Notes: generated from the letters alone by a model not told the origin. Shown: positions 24,109 through 32,807, counted from the first letter of the stretch. The stretch: 64,000 nt of DNA from Nocardiopsis algeriensis (GCF_014203695.1 NZ_JACHJO010000012.1:62001-126000); one strand, 5' to 3'. Made by a program: numbers and translations.

Positions 24109-25008
24109 ATGCCCAGCCGATCCCATGAGATCCCTTTGCGGTTGGTCCAGAACCAACCCGCCCTGGCCCCGGTGCTGCTGCGCGAGGTCCTGGACTATCC
24201 GCTGCCCGAATACTCGGAGGTGGCCTCCACCTCCGAGGCCCTGACCAACTGCGACCCCAAGGAATGGAACGTCGACAGCGCGGTGGTGCTGCGCCAGGGG
24301 ACCCGCACTGTTCTGGGGGTGGCGGTCGAGAGCCAGGGCCGGGCCGATCCCGACAAGCACTACAGCTGGCCCGCCTATCTGGGACTGCTGCGGGGAAGGC
24401 TGCGCTGTCCGGTGGTGCTGGTGGTGCTGTGCCCCGATGAGGCCGCTGCTCGTTGGTGTGCCCGGCCCGTGGATGTGGGCCATCCCGGCTTCGTGCTGCG
24501 TCCGCTGGTGATCGGTCCCGATGACCTGCCGGTGGTGGCCGAGGTGGAGCGGGCACGGGAGCTGCCGGAGCTGGCGGTGCTGTCGGCCCGTGCCCATGGC
24601 AGTGGTGATGTGCGCACGTTGAAGGCGCTGGTGGAGGCGTTGGATGCCACTGCTGACCGTAACCGTGCGTTCTACTATGACTATGTGCTGAGCGGTCTCA
24701 ACGAGGCGGCTCGCCGGGAACTGGAGGGCCTGATGTCCGTGGAAACCTACGAATGGCAGAGCGACTTCGCCCGCAAGTACGTCGGCATCGGCCGTGAGGA
24801 AGGCCGCGAAGAAGGCCGTGAGGAAGGCCGGGAAGAGGGCCGCGCCCAGGGGGTGGCCCGTAGTGTGATCGGGGTTCTGGAGGCCCGCGGGTTCACCGTC
24901 TCCGACCAGGTCCGCGCCCGTATCCGGTCCTGCACCGACCTGGGTGTGCTGGAGGCCTGGGTGCCCAAGGCCGTCACCGTCCAGGCCCCCGAGGACCTCT
25001 TCGACTGA
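24109..25008 (+). CDS. Rpn/YhgA-type PD-(D/E)xK nuclease-like protein
   Basis: A 299-residue soluble protein. The core D...ExQ signature of the Rpn (recombination-promoting nuclease)/transposase_31-like group is visible as WNVDSAVV (Asp56) and GVAVESQ (Glu74, Gln76), followed by the helix HYSWPAYLGLLRG. The C-terminal region carries four GREE units near 228-243, a feature also typical of this group. ATG 24109 has AAAAGGAG upstream. Known Rpn proteins are DNA endonucleases that raise recombination frequency. It is flanked by the three palindromes at 23371-24000 and by a different one at 25044-25097, suggesting a nuclease/repeat unit. I place the family from motifs only. Confidence 0.7.
   Translation: MPSRSHEIPLRLVQNQPALAPVLLREVLDYPLPEYSEVASTSEALTNCDPKEWNVDSAVVLRQGTRTVLGVAVESQGRADPDKHYSWPAYLGLLRGRLRCPVVLVVLCPDEAAARWCARPVDVGHPGFVLRPLVIGPDDLPVVAEVERARELPELAVLSARAHGSGDVRTLKALVEALDATADRNRAFYYDYVLSGLNEAARRELEGLMSVETYEWQSDFARKYVGIGREEGREEGREEGREEGRAQGVARSVIGVLEARGFTVSDQVRARIRSCTDLGVLEAWVPKAVTVQAPEDLFD
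24790..24837 (+). repeat. four in-frame 12-bp units (GREE repeats)
   Basis: GGC-CGN-GAN-GAN repeated four times inside the nuclease-like gene. This is an expandable charged coiled-coil segment, as seen in many Rpn/YhgA-family proteins. Confidence 0.85.
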
Positions 25009-25043
25009 CCGAACTCTCCGGCGCACGCCGGCCGGTCGTCGAC

Positions 25044-25097
25044 GATCTTGCTCCCGGTGGACGGGACCCCCGCCGAGGTCACCCCGGGAGCAAGATC
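25044..25097. repeat. 54-bp palindrome downstream of the nuclease-like gene
   Basis: GATCTTGCTCCCGG (25044-25057) and CCGGGAGCAAGATC (25084-25097) form a perfect 14-bp inverted repeat, 35 bases after the stop. The GATCTTG start of the arm is shared with the upstream repeat family; the rest differs. It could serve as a terminator as well. Confidence 0.8.
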
Positions 25098-25337
25098 ACC
25101 GCTGTTCAAGGGCACGTGGAACACGCCCTGAGTTCGTGCGCCGATTATGCGGCCTCAGGGTCCGCGTGCCTACTCACGGGTGTACCGGGACAGCCCGACG
25201 CTCGTCGTGCAGCGCCCCCAGGAGCAGGTGTTCAGGACCGAGGACGTTGTGCCGGGACTGCAAGGCCTCGGTATAGGCCTGGGTGAGGTGGCCGAATCCG
25301 ATGGCCGTGACATGTCCCCCTGTTACTGGAGGAAGCC

Positions 25338-25814
25338 TTGATCGTCAGCAGGATCATCGACGAGGAAACCCGCGACGGAGTCAGGATGAAGGCGTTCATC
25401 CTGGGGTTCCCCACGTTCTTGGGTGAAGGACGGGGTCTCGTCCAGATCTTCACGGGCGGCAAGCTGGCGCGTGACGTGTACGTGCTCACCGAGATCAAGT
25501 CGAACCCGATGGAGACGGGCCTGGTCACTCGTGTGCCGGAGCTGGCCGCGATTCTCCAGAAGGATCTCGCTCTTCCCGGCCCCGAGCCCCTGATCGCCGG
25601 TGAGTGGTACGCCCACTACGGCCCTTTCTCCTACTACGACGACATCGGCCCCGCCAGCTTCACCACCATCCCCCTCGGCTGGGAGGAGGACCGGTTCACC
25701 GACCCGATCTCAGATCGCAAGGTCGTCCCCGACGACGAGGCCGAGGCGCTGCGCAAGCGCTTGTCCCTGCCTCCGGTCGAAGAAGTCCTGGAAGCCCTGG
25801 GTGAGAGGGCCTGA
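25338..25814 (+). CDS. hypothetical protein (158 aa)
   Basis: Unrecognised. TTG 25338 follows GGAGGAAG with good spacing; a later ATG at 25386 (MKAFILGFPTF) lacks one. The product is soluble and acidic with alternating strands (LVQIFTGGKLARDVYVLTEIKSNP) and an aromatic YGPFSYYDD segment. It sits in the accessory region between the nuclease-like gene and the Clp-N gene. The 330 bp upstream contain the palindrome but no gene. Confidence 0.65.
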   Translation: MIVSRIIDEETRDGVRMKAFILGFPTFLGEGRGLVQIFTGGKLARDVYVLTEIKSNPMETGLVTRVPELAAILQKDLALPGPEPLIAGEWYAHYGPFSYYDDIGPASFTTIPLGWEEDRFTDPISDRKVVPDDEAEALRKRLSLPPVEEVLEALGERA

Positions 25815-26084
25815 CCCGCAGGGAACCTCAGGAGACCAACCGGATCTCGGGGCGTGACCTGTGACGCCAGGTCGAGCAGGGGTTGTCCGAAGCTCCGGTA
25901 GCTGCGTTGAGCCTCGATCAGGGAGGGACTGTTCGCTTCTCCCTTCATGGTCGGCCAGGGTGTTGCTTCAACGAGTTGACACCACCGGCGGCGCTTGCGC
26001 CGCCGCCTTGATCCCATCCGCTTTCCCATGGAATCTTCCTCGGATTCAGTCGGCAGGGTCACCCCAGGTGCGGTGACATGAGGG

Positions 26085-26585
26085 TCACTGCTCACCCATC
26101 AGCTTGGGTAGGGTTTCATGCCCCTGGCCAGGGTCCTGCGTGTGCTTCGCCAGCTCATCGAGGGTCCTGTTCACATGTTGGACGACCTGCTCCGGAGGGA
26201 CCCCGAGGTTCTGGAGGACTTGGCAGGCAGTGTTGCCCTTACCGCTCAGCAGCCCCAGAAGCATGTGCTCTGTCCCGATGAAGTTGTGCTCTCGTTTCAG
26301 CGCGGCAGTGAGAGAATCTTCCAGAGCCTTCTTGGTCTCACGATCGAATTTGCGGTAGGGACGAAGAATCCGCTTCTGCCGTCCGCCGAGCTGCGCTACC
26401 TGTGCGCGAACGGCCGCGTACTCCAAGCCGAGAGCTGCCAACGTGCTGGCGGACAGACCGTTGCCCTCCTGAGCTAGCCCCAACAGGAAGTGTCCACTGC
26501 CGATGCGTTTGTGCTTGAGCGCGACCGTTTCGTTCTGCGCATGCACGACCGCGTTCCGCGCCTGGTCGGTGAACCTTTCGAACAT
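26085..26585 (-). CDS. Clp N-terminal (repeat) domain protein
   Basis: A 166-residue protein made of two Clp-N repeats as at the N terminus of ClpC/ClpA: MFERFTDQARNAVVHAQNETV (1-21), IGSGHFLLGLAQEGNGL, then FDRETKKALEDSLTAALKRE and IGTEHMLLGLLSGKGNTA. No AAA+ module follows, so it is an adaptor/substrate-binding-type protein or a ClpC competitor rather than an unfoldase. Downstream of the XRE-DUF5919-like gene by 16 bases on the same strand, so the two are likely cotranscribed. Confidence 0.85.
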   Translation of the reverse strand: MFERFTDQARNAVVHAQNETVALKHKRIGSGHFLLGLAQEGNGLSASTLAALGLEYAAVRAQVAQLGGRQKRILRPYRKFDRETKKALEDSLTAALKREHNFIGTEHMLLGLLSGKGNTACQVLQNLGVPPEQVVQHVNRTLDELAKHTQDPGQGHETLPKLMGEQ

Positions 26586-26601
26586 GGCCTGGGCTCCTGG
26601 A

Positions 26602-27339
26602 TCACTCAAAAGGGGACGCTTGCTCCCACACCTTCTCGTAGCTCTCCAGGTAGGTGCCGACCAGGGTCCCGCCGGGGATCTTGCGCAGGCGGAACACCGG
26701 GGCCTCGGACGCCATCGCACCGTAGACGTGGGTGTTCACGATGACCTGGTCATCTGCCCGATAGATCGAGTTGTAGAGCGTCGTCCCATGGAGCCGGAAC
26801 TCCACGCCTTCCACCTCGCGCAGTCCGCGGCACAGCAGGATGACGTTCCGGATCTTGGACGCGAACAGCTCGCCCAACCCCTCGTCCTCGCCGCGCTGGG
26901 CGACGGCCTCGCTGTCCGGGTCTCCCAACAGGATGCGCACACGAACGCCGGCCTTGGCCTTCTCAGCCAGTAGCCGGATCATGCTCGGGTCGTCGGCCAG
27001 GAAGAACCCGCTGAACACCAGGATGGAGATCTCTTCCCTGGCCTCCTGGAAGATGCGCTTCCACAGCTCTGCCGGGATGCTCCCCCGGTGGGGGTAGATT
27101 TCGATGATCTCGCTCTGTGAGGCGGCTTTGCTCTGCTCCGGGGTCAGTGCCTCCGGCCACAGGTACGTCTCCTCCGCGCCGAGAAAGGCCGCGGCGGCGT
27201 ACCGGTGGCGCCGGTAGGGGGTGCGCCCCTGGGTGATCCAGCGCTCCGCACTCTTGGCGTCCACGCCGATCTCCTCGGCCAGGTCGCCCGGGGTGGCCCC
27301 GCGCTGGAGCAACGCGGCTCGCAACCTCTCGTTCGGCAT
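26602..27339 (-). CDS. XRE-type HTH protein with C-terminal PLD-like (DUF5919) domain
   Basis: A 245-residue protein. The N-terminal helix-turn-helix (about 1-65) has LAEEIGVDAKSAERWITQGRTP as recognition region. The C-terminal domain (about 80-240) has a phospholipase-D-like fold pattern (ISILVFSGFFLADDPSMI, VRVRILLGDPDSEAV) resembling DUF5919. The single HxK-like motif is degenerate (HGTTLYNSIYRADD), so catalysis is doubtful and sensing is more likely. ATG 27339 is the start. With the Clp-N gene it forms a two-gene unit next to a truncated integrase. Confidence 0.78.
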   Translation of the reverse strand: MPNERLRAALLQRGATPGDLAEEIGVDAKSAERWITQGRTPYRRHRYAAAAFLGAEETYLWPEALTPEQSKAASQSEIIEIYPHRGSIPAELWKRIFQEAREEISILVFSGFFLADDPSMIRLLAEKAKAGVRVRILLGDPDSEAVAQRGEDEGLGELFASKIRNVILLCRGLREVEGVEFRLHGTTLYNSIYRADDQVIVNTHVYGAMASEAPVFRLRKIPGGTLVGTYLESYEKVWEQASPFE

Positions 27340-27462
27340 GGACCTCGGGGGTTCGCTGGATGTCTGGGGACGCGCTCACATTATCGAGACGTCCAGCCAT
27401 GTAGTGATCTCGCCCCGTGCTCCTGAGGGACTGTGGAACCGTTCGCAAGCTCCTGAAATCCG

Positions 27463-28299
27463 GTGGCGGCGCGGCGTAGCCTGGAGGACAGCGAGGAACG
27501 CCCGGTGCTGTCCGTCGCCGAGGTCTTCGAGCTGGCCGACGCCATCAAACCCTGCTACCGGGCGCTCGTGCTGCCGGCGACGTTCGGCAGTATGCGGTGG
27601 GGCGAGTTGGCTGGCCTGCACCGCCGACACTTCGACCTCGAAGCCCGGACCGTGACCGTGCGTGAGACGGTCACCGACGTGGGCGGACTCTACAAGGGCA
27701 AGCCCAGGTCCAAGGCCGGATACCGGACGGTCTTCCTGCCGGGGCTGGTCGTTCCGGACCTGCGCCGCCACTTGGAGGAGTACGCTGCCCCGGGGCCGAA
27801 CGGGTTCGTGTTCGTCGGGGTGCGCGGCAACCAACTGCGCCGGAGCAACTTCTCCAAGTACTGGGCCGACGCCCTTCACAGCGTCGGCCTGGAGGACGTC
27901 CACCTCCACGACCTCCGGCACACAGGCAACACCTTCGACGCCGAGGCCGGGGCCTCCGTCCCGGAGCTGATGAAGCGGATGGGGCACTCCAGCTCGAGGG
28001 CGGCGATGATCTACCTCCACGCGCGCGACGAACGCGAATGCGAGATCGCCGACCGGCTGGGGGAGAGGGCCGCCGAGGAACTACGGGCCAAGCGGCGGAA
28101 CCGGGACGGCGACGACCCCCTCCGCCGGTCGCCGCAGCGGTTCCCTGACGGGCTTGTCGCACGTATGTGGCACGGACTCCGGCACCCACCCGGGGAAAGC
28201 GGAACGGCCAGGTGTTCGGTTCTCACCGAGTCACCTGGCCGTTCTCCTTCTGGAGCGGATGACGGGAATCGAACCCGCGTTATCAGCTTGGGAAGCTGA
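27463..28299 (+). pseudogene. 5'-truncated tyrosine-recombinase (phage-type integrase)
   Basis: Only the catalytic half of an integrase remains: Arg in GSMRWGELAGL (about 45), HLHDLRHT (His-x-x-Arg, about 150), MGHSS and the Tyr in MIYLHA. The N-terminal arm and core-binding domains (about 170-190 residues) are absent and a stop lies just before the first usable GTG. The reading frame continues without a stop into the antisense of tRNA-Gly, so the true protein end is uncertain (homology fades after about residue 205). Active-site residues are intact, yet the missing domains make it unlikely to work. Confidence 0.8.
28203..28243 (-). terminator. terminator of tRNA-Gly
   Basis: AACGGCCAGGTG (28203-28214) / CACCTGGCCGTT (28232-28243), starting 7 bases beyond the tRNA 3' end. 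Confidence 0.7.
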
Positions 28300-28324
28300 A
28301 GTTCTACCATTGAACTACATCCGC
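28251..28324 (-). tRNA. tRNA-Gly (anticodon CCC)
   Basis: A full cloverleaf on the minus strand, 74 bases with encoded CCA: acceptor GCGGATG / CATCCGC, D arm GTTC-GAAC, anticodon loop TTCCCAA giving CCC, T loop TTCGATT. Its 3' end faces the truncated integrase, the usual arrangement where an integrative element has used the tRNA 3' end as attachment site. Confidence 0.97.
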
Positions 28325-28483
28325 GCTGTCCACCGGTGGGGACCGGTTGCAACGCTGCCATCCTAGCCCAACTTGCGGTCGCTCGGGCAACTCGGTGACC
28401 GGAACCGGACGTTCCCGCTGGTTCGGGGGGCTGTGGCCGACGCGGTGGGCCCGTGCGGTGGCGGGTGCCGGTAGGTTCGGAGC

Positions 28484-29065
28484 GTGTTGCTCTCCGATCG
28501 CGATATCAAGTCCGAAATCGATGCCGGCCGGGTTCGACTCGACCCCTTCGATCCCGGGCTCGTGCAGCCGTCCAGCATCGACGTGCGGCTGGACCGCTTC
28601 TTCCGGGTGTTCGAGAACCACAAGTACCCCCACATCGACCCCTCGGTCGAGCAGCCGGACCTGACCCGGCTGGTGGAGGCCGACGCCGACGAGGCGTTCA
28701 TCCTGCACCCGGGCGAGTTCGTGCTGGCGTCCACCTACGAGGCGGTCACACTCCCCGACGACATCGCGAGCCGGCTGGAAGGCAAGAGCTCTCTGGGGCG
28801 TCTGGGACTGCTGACGCACTCGACGGCGGGCTTCATCGACCCCGGGTTCTCCGGGCACGTGACGCTGGAGCTGTCCAACGTGGCGACGCTGCCCATCAAG
28901 CTCTACCCCGGCATGCGGATCGGCCAGCTGTGCATGTTCCGGCTGTCCTCGCCGGCCGAGCACTCCTACGGCTCCGCGGTCTACGGTTCGCGCTACCAGG
29001 GGCAGCGGGGGCCGACGCCGTCGAGGTCGCACCTCAATTTCGCCCGTACCCGGATCGAGTCCTGA
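28484..29065 (+). CDS. dcd: dCTP deaminase, dUMP-forming
   Basis: A 193-residue protein very close in sequence to the Mycobacterium tuberculosis bifunctional dCTP deaminase/dUTPase. It starts [17 protein letters not shown], has [11 protein letters not shown], the catalytic region [20 protein letters not shown] with [16 protein letters not shown], and the C-terminal [15 protein letters not shown] lid. It converts dCTP directly to dUMP for dTMP synthesis and keeps dUTP low. The trimeric cytosolic enzyme is chromosomal core, marking return to conserved sequence after the tRNA. GTG 28484 fits the family start. Confidence 0.96.
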   Translation: MLLSDRDIKSEIDAGRVRLDPFDPGLVQPSSIDVRLDRFFRVFENHKYPHIDPSVEQPDLTRLVEADADEAFILHPGEFVLASTYEAVTLPDDIASRLEGKSSLGRLGLLTHSTAGFIDPGFSGHVTLELSNVATLPIKLYPGMRIGQLCMFRLSSPAEHSYGSAVYGSRYQGQRGPTPSRSHLNFARTRIES

Positions 29066-29474
29066 ACCGAACTTCTCCGTGAAGGACGGAGTTTGCCATG
29101 CCCGAAAACGGGCACTCTCGGTTCGGTCGCGGCAGCATACGGTCACAAAGCGCTCCTGTCCTCACTATGTGACCGATATCACCCCTCAAGGATGGGTGGT
29201 ATAGATCACATTTATGCGTTATGTGTGGTCAGGAAGGTGCTGTGCGGTCGGATGACCGTTTTTATGAGGTTTAAACCTGTTATCTGCTAGTGACACAGTC
29301 TCCGACCTTGTCGAGGGGATCTCGGTAAGGTTGCGCCCCGATGTGAACCAAGGTGCTGGTCACGCCCTGTGGGGTGCATGCAGAGGGGCTCTGCGCGGAC
29401 CGGTTGCCTGAGGAGACCGGGGTCCGGCCGGCAGCGTTTCGGGCCTGGTCGGGACCAGCCCCGTTGAGGAGACC
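29066..29474. promoter_or_regulatory. long upstream region of the betaine transporter operon, with a CRP-like site
   Basis: Contains no gene. TGTGACCGATATCACC at 29168-29183 fits the TGTGA-N6-TCACA cyclic-AMP-receptor consensus with one mismatch, and GGTCACA/TGTGACC halves flank it (29140-29175). An AT-rich stretch at 29195-29290 is the probable promoter. I looked for a c-di-AMP riboswitch and did not find its conserved core. Confidence 0.4.
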
Positions 29475-30497
29475 GTGCCAGCACTACGCGCAGACCACTT
29501 GTACAAGGTGTTCGGCAGACAGGCCCCGGCCGCCGTGAAGCGGCTCGCCGACGGCAGCCACCGCGACACCGTCGCCGACCTGGACGTGACCGCCGCCGTC
29601 ATCGACGTCTCCTTCGAGGTCGAGCCCGGCGAGATCTTCGTCGTCATGGGCCTGTCGGGATCGGGCAAGTCCACGCTGATCCGGATGCTCAACGGACTCC
29701 TGGAGCCCACCTCCGGAACCGTCGAGGTCACCGGTACCGACATCACCGGCCTGAGCCGCAAGGAGCTGCTCAAGCTGCGGGGCGAGCGGATCAGCATGGT
29801 CTTCCAGCACTTCGCGCTCCTGCCGCACCGCACGGTCCTGGAGAACGCCGCCTACGGCCTCGAACTGCGCGGGCTGTCCCGCGGCGAGCGGGCCGAGAAG
29901 GCCCGCGAGACCCTCGGGCTCGTGGGGCTCGCCGGCTGGGAGGACAAGTACCCCCACCAGCTCTCCGGCGGCATGCAGCAGCGCGTCGGCCTGGCCCGCG
30001 CGCTGGCCGCGGACACCGACATCGTCCTCATGGACGAGGCCTTCAGCGCGCTCGACCCGCTCATCCGCCGCGACATGCAGACCCAGCTCCTGGAACTCCA
30101 GGCGAGCCTCGGCAAGACGATCGTCTTCATCACGCACGACCTCAACGAGGCCATGCGCCTGGGCGACCGCATCTGCGTGCTGCGCGACGGCCGCGTCGCC
30201 CAGATCGGCACCGCCCAGGAGATCCTCGACGAGCCCGCCAACGACTACGTCGCCCGGTTCACCGAGGACGTGGACCGCACCCGCGTGCTCACCGCCGCCA
30301 GCGCCCTCGAACCGGGGGCGGAGGCCGGGGACGACTGCCCCGAGGTCGGTGCCGACACCACCCTGGCCGACCTGTGCACGGGCATGGCCGAGGCCGAGCA
30401 CCTCCGCGTGGTCGACGAGGACGGCAGCGTGATCGGATCTGTGTCCCGAGCCTCCGTCATGGCCGCCCTCTCCGGAGCGCGCGGAGGTGAGCGGTGA
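29475..30497 (+). CDS. proV: glycine betaine/proline-type ABC transporter ATP-binding protein
   Basis: A 340-residue ATPase. Walker A is GLSGSGKST (59-67), the signature is LSGGMQQRVGLARAL, Walker B is IVLMDEAFSALDP, and the H-loop is FITHDLNEAMRLGD. An insertion before Walker A (KRLADGSHRDTVAD) and a C-terminal regulatory segment with a CBS-like half (LRVVDEDGSVIGSVSRASVMAAL) are typical of ProV/OpuAA, which senses ionic strength. GTG 29475 follows GAGGAG. It forms an importer for compatible solutes with the next two genes; its stop overlaps the permease start (GTGA). Confidence 0.93.
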   Translation: MPALRADHLYKVFGRQAPAAVKRLADGSHRDTVADLDVTAAVIDVSFEVEPGEIFVVMGLSGSGKSTLIRMLNGLLEPTSGTVEVTGTDITGLSRKELLKLRGERISMVFQHFALLPHRTVLENAAYGLELRGLSRGERAEKARETLGLVGLAGWEDKYPHQLSGGMQQRVGLARALAADTDIVLMDEAFSALDPLIRRDMQTQLLELQASLGKTIVFITHDLNEAMRLGDRICVLRDGRVAQIGTAQEILDEPANDYVARFTEDVDRTRVLTAASALEPGAEAGDDCPEVGADTTLADLCTGMAEAEHLRVVDEDGSVIGSVSRASVMAALSGARGGER

Positions 30498-31723
30498 ACC
30501 CCGTCGACTTCCCGCCCGCCCTGCCCGTCGGTGAGGGCTTCGAGGCGCTCAACGCCTGGCTCAAGGACAACTTCGCCTGGTTCTTCGACGCCGTCGGTGA
30601 TTTCGTCCGCTGGGCCGTCGCCGCCCTCTCCGGGTTCTTCACCGAGCCCGCCGCCGGCCAGCTGGCCGTCATCGCCGCCGCGCTGATCGCCGTGCCGCTC
30701 CTGCGGACCCGGCGCCTGCCGGTGCTGGTGACCGTGGGTGCCGCGGTGCTCCTGTACCTGGCGCACGCCCTGTTCGCACTGGGCAACACGATCATCAACA
30801 GCCTGCCGCCGCAGCTCTTCCTGTGGGCGATGAACCTGTTCGACCAGCAGTACGTCGACGCCTGGTTCTGCATCTCCCTGCTCTTCCTGGCGGCCGTCAC
30901 CGTGATCGGCCTGCTGGACGCGCCCGCCCGTGTGCGCACCGCGGCCGTGGCGGGCGGCTGGCTGATCGCCGTCGTGCTCGGCTGGCTCCTCCTGCCCGCG
31001 CTGGTCACCCAGCCCCGGGCGCTGCTGATGATCCTGCTGATGAGCCTGCTCGCGCTCGCGGTCGCCGGGTGGCGGCTGGGCCTGTTCGGCCTGCTCGCGC
31101 TCTCCCTCGTCGCTTCGGTCGGCCAGTGGTCCAACGCCATGGACACCCTCGGACTGGTGCTGGTGGCCAGCGCGATCGCCGTCGTGATTGCCATCCCCAT
31201 CGGCATCCTCGCCGCCTACAGCGACCTGGTGAGCAAGATCGTCAAGCCGGTCCTGGACCTGATGCAGACGCTGCCCGCCTTCGTTTACCTCATCCCGGCC
31301 ATCTTCTTCTTCTCCATCGGCGCCGTCCCCGGTGTGGTCGCCACGATCGTGTTCGCGATGCCGCCCGGCGTGCGCCTGACCGAGCTCGGCATCCGCCAGA
31401 TCGACAGGGAACTGGTGGAGGCGGGCGAGGCGTTCGGTGCCTCCAGCCGCCGGATCCTCACCGGGATCCAGCTGCCCCTGGCGCTGCCGACCATCATGGC
31501 CGGCGTCAACCAGGTCATCATGCTCGGCCTGTCCATGGTCGTCATCGCGGGCATGGTCGGCGCGGGCGGTCTGGGCAGCGACGTCTACCAGGGCATCACC
31601 CGCAACGACGGCGCCCTCGGCTTCGAGGCCGGCATCGCCGTGGTCATCCTGGCGATCTTCCTGGACCGCCTCACCGCGGCCGTCACCCGCAAGGGCCCCG
31701 GCGCCGCGACCGCGGCCGCCTGA
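30494..31723 (+). CDS. proW: glycine betaine/proline-type ABC transporter permease
   Basis: A 409-residue membrane protein with two blocks of helices. The N-terminal part (three or four helices, about 50-190) is longer than in many ProW proteins. The C-terminal BPD_transp_1 domain contains the EAA-type loop GEAFGASSRRILTGIQLPLALPTIMAG. The motif LDLMQTLPAFVYLIPAIFFFSIG is characteristic of the betaine/choline class. Starts inside the proV stop. Confidence 0.92.
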   Translation: MNPVDFPPALPVGEGFEALNAWLKDNFAWFFDAVGDFVRWAVAALSGFFTEPAAGQLAVIAAALIAVPLLRTRRLPVLVTVGAAVLLYLAHALFALGNTIINSLPPQLFLWAMNLFDQQYVDAWFCISLLFLAAVTVIGLLDAPARVRTAAVAGGWLIAVVLGWLLLPALVTQPRALLMILLMSLLALAVAGWRLGLFGLLALSLVASVGQWSNAMDTLGLVLVASAIAVVIAIPIGILAAYSDLVSKIVKPVLDLMQTLPAFVYLIPAIFFFSIGAVPGVVATIVFAMPPGVRLTELGIRQIDRELVEAGEAFGASSRRILTGIQLPLALPTIMAGVNQVIMLGLSMVVIAGMVGAGGLGSDVYQGITRNDGALGFEAGIAVVILAIFLDRLTAAVTRKGPGAATAAA

Positions 31724-31775
31724 GCCCGCCCCCGATCCCGCAGCACGAAGTTCCCCGAGGGAAGGAAGTCCCACC

Positions 31776-32720
31776 ATGCACAGCCGCAAGCGCATGACAG
31801 CCCTCTCCGCAGCCGGCATGAGTGCCGCGCTCCTGCTGACCGCCTGCGGAGGCGGCGGAGACCAGGACCTGACCGGCCCCGCCGACGGCGGCGGCGAGGA
31901 CGCCAAGGAGATCAACATCGCGCTGATCGCCTGGGAGGAGGCGATCGCCACCACCGCCATGTGGCAGGTCATCCTGGAGGAGAAGGGCTACGACGTCACG
32001 GTCACCGACGTCGACGTGGCCCCCATGTACCAGGGCGCCGCCAACGGCGACGTGGACCTGTTCCTGGACACCTGGCTGCCCGTCACGCACGCCGACTACT
32101 GGGAGGACTACGGCGACCAGCTGGAGGACCTCGGTGCCTGGTACGACAACGCCAAGCTGACCATCACCGTGCCCTCCTACATGGAGGACGTCAACAGCAT
32201 CGCCGACCTGGCCGACCACGCGGAGGAGCTGGACGGCCGCATCGTCGGCATCGACCCCGGCGCCGGCCTGACCCGTGTCACCCGCGAGGAGGCCATGCCG
32301 GGCTACGGCCTGGAGGAGGACTTCGAACTGGTGGAGTCCTCCACCGCCGCGATGCTCGCCGAGCTGGACTCGGCCATCGCCGACGAGGAGCCCATCGTCG
32401 TCACCCTGTGGCGCCCGCACCCGGCCTACGCCAAGCACGACCTGAAGGACCTGGAGGACCCCGAGGGCCTGATGGGTGAGGCCGAGACCGTCCACGCCGT
32501 GGGCCGCGACGGCTTCACCGAGGACTACCCGGAGCTCGCCGAGTGGCTGGGCGGCTGGGAGATGAGCGACGACGAGCTGGCCACGCTGGAGGCGCTGACG
32601 GTCTCGGAGGACAGCGAGTACCAGGACAGCCCGGAGGAGGGCGCCCGCGTCTGGCTGTCGGAGAACCCCGAGTTCGTCGAGCGCGTCCTGGGCGACGACG
32701 CCGAGGGTCTGGAGTTCTAG
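31776..32720 (+). CDS. proX: glycine betaine-type ABC transporter substrate-binding lipoprotein
   Basis: A 314-residue OpuAC-family lipoprotein: signal peptide with LLLTAC (Cys about 25), Gly-rich tether, then INIALIAWEEAIATTAMWQVILEEKG. Tryptophans that form the quaternary-ammonium cage in the family are present (WEEA, DTWLPVTHADYWEDY, VTLWRPHPAY). ATG 31776 has GGAAGGAAG upstream. The three genes make a complete betaine/proline-betaine importer used for osmoprotection. Confidence 0.93.
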   Translation: MHSRKRMTALSAAGMSAALLLTACGGGGDQDLTGPADGGGEDAKEINIALIAWEEAIATTAMWQVILEEKGYDVTVTDVDVAPMYQGAANGDVDLFLDTWLPVTHADYWEDYGDQLEDLGAWYDNAKLTITVPSYMEDVNSIADLADHAEELDGRIVGIDPGAGLTRVTREEAMPGYGLEEDFELVESSTAAMLAELDSAIADEEPIVVTLWRPHPAYAKHDLKDLEDPEGLMGEAETVHAVGRDGFTEDYPELAEWLGGWEMSDDELATLEALTVSEDSEYQDSPEEGARVWLSENPEFVERVLGDDAEGLEF

Positions 32721-32807
32721 GCCCTGCCTTTCGGATCGTCTCGGGCTGCACGGCCCAGCCCGCAGGCCGGGAAACCCACCGGTCGAGCGGGAGGGCCCCG
32801 GCCTCGA

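Noticed and set aside
28200..28299. Integrase C terminus reading through the tRNA (DGNRTRVISLGS)
   Set aside because: This peptide is the usual artefact of translating antisense tRNA; integrase similarity ends well before it.
29090..29474. c-di-AMP (ydaO/yuaA) riboswitch before proV
   Set aside because: This class often precedes osmolyte transporters in actinobacteria, but I could not find its conserved core motifs here.
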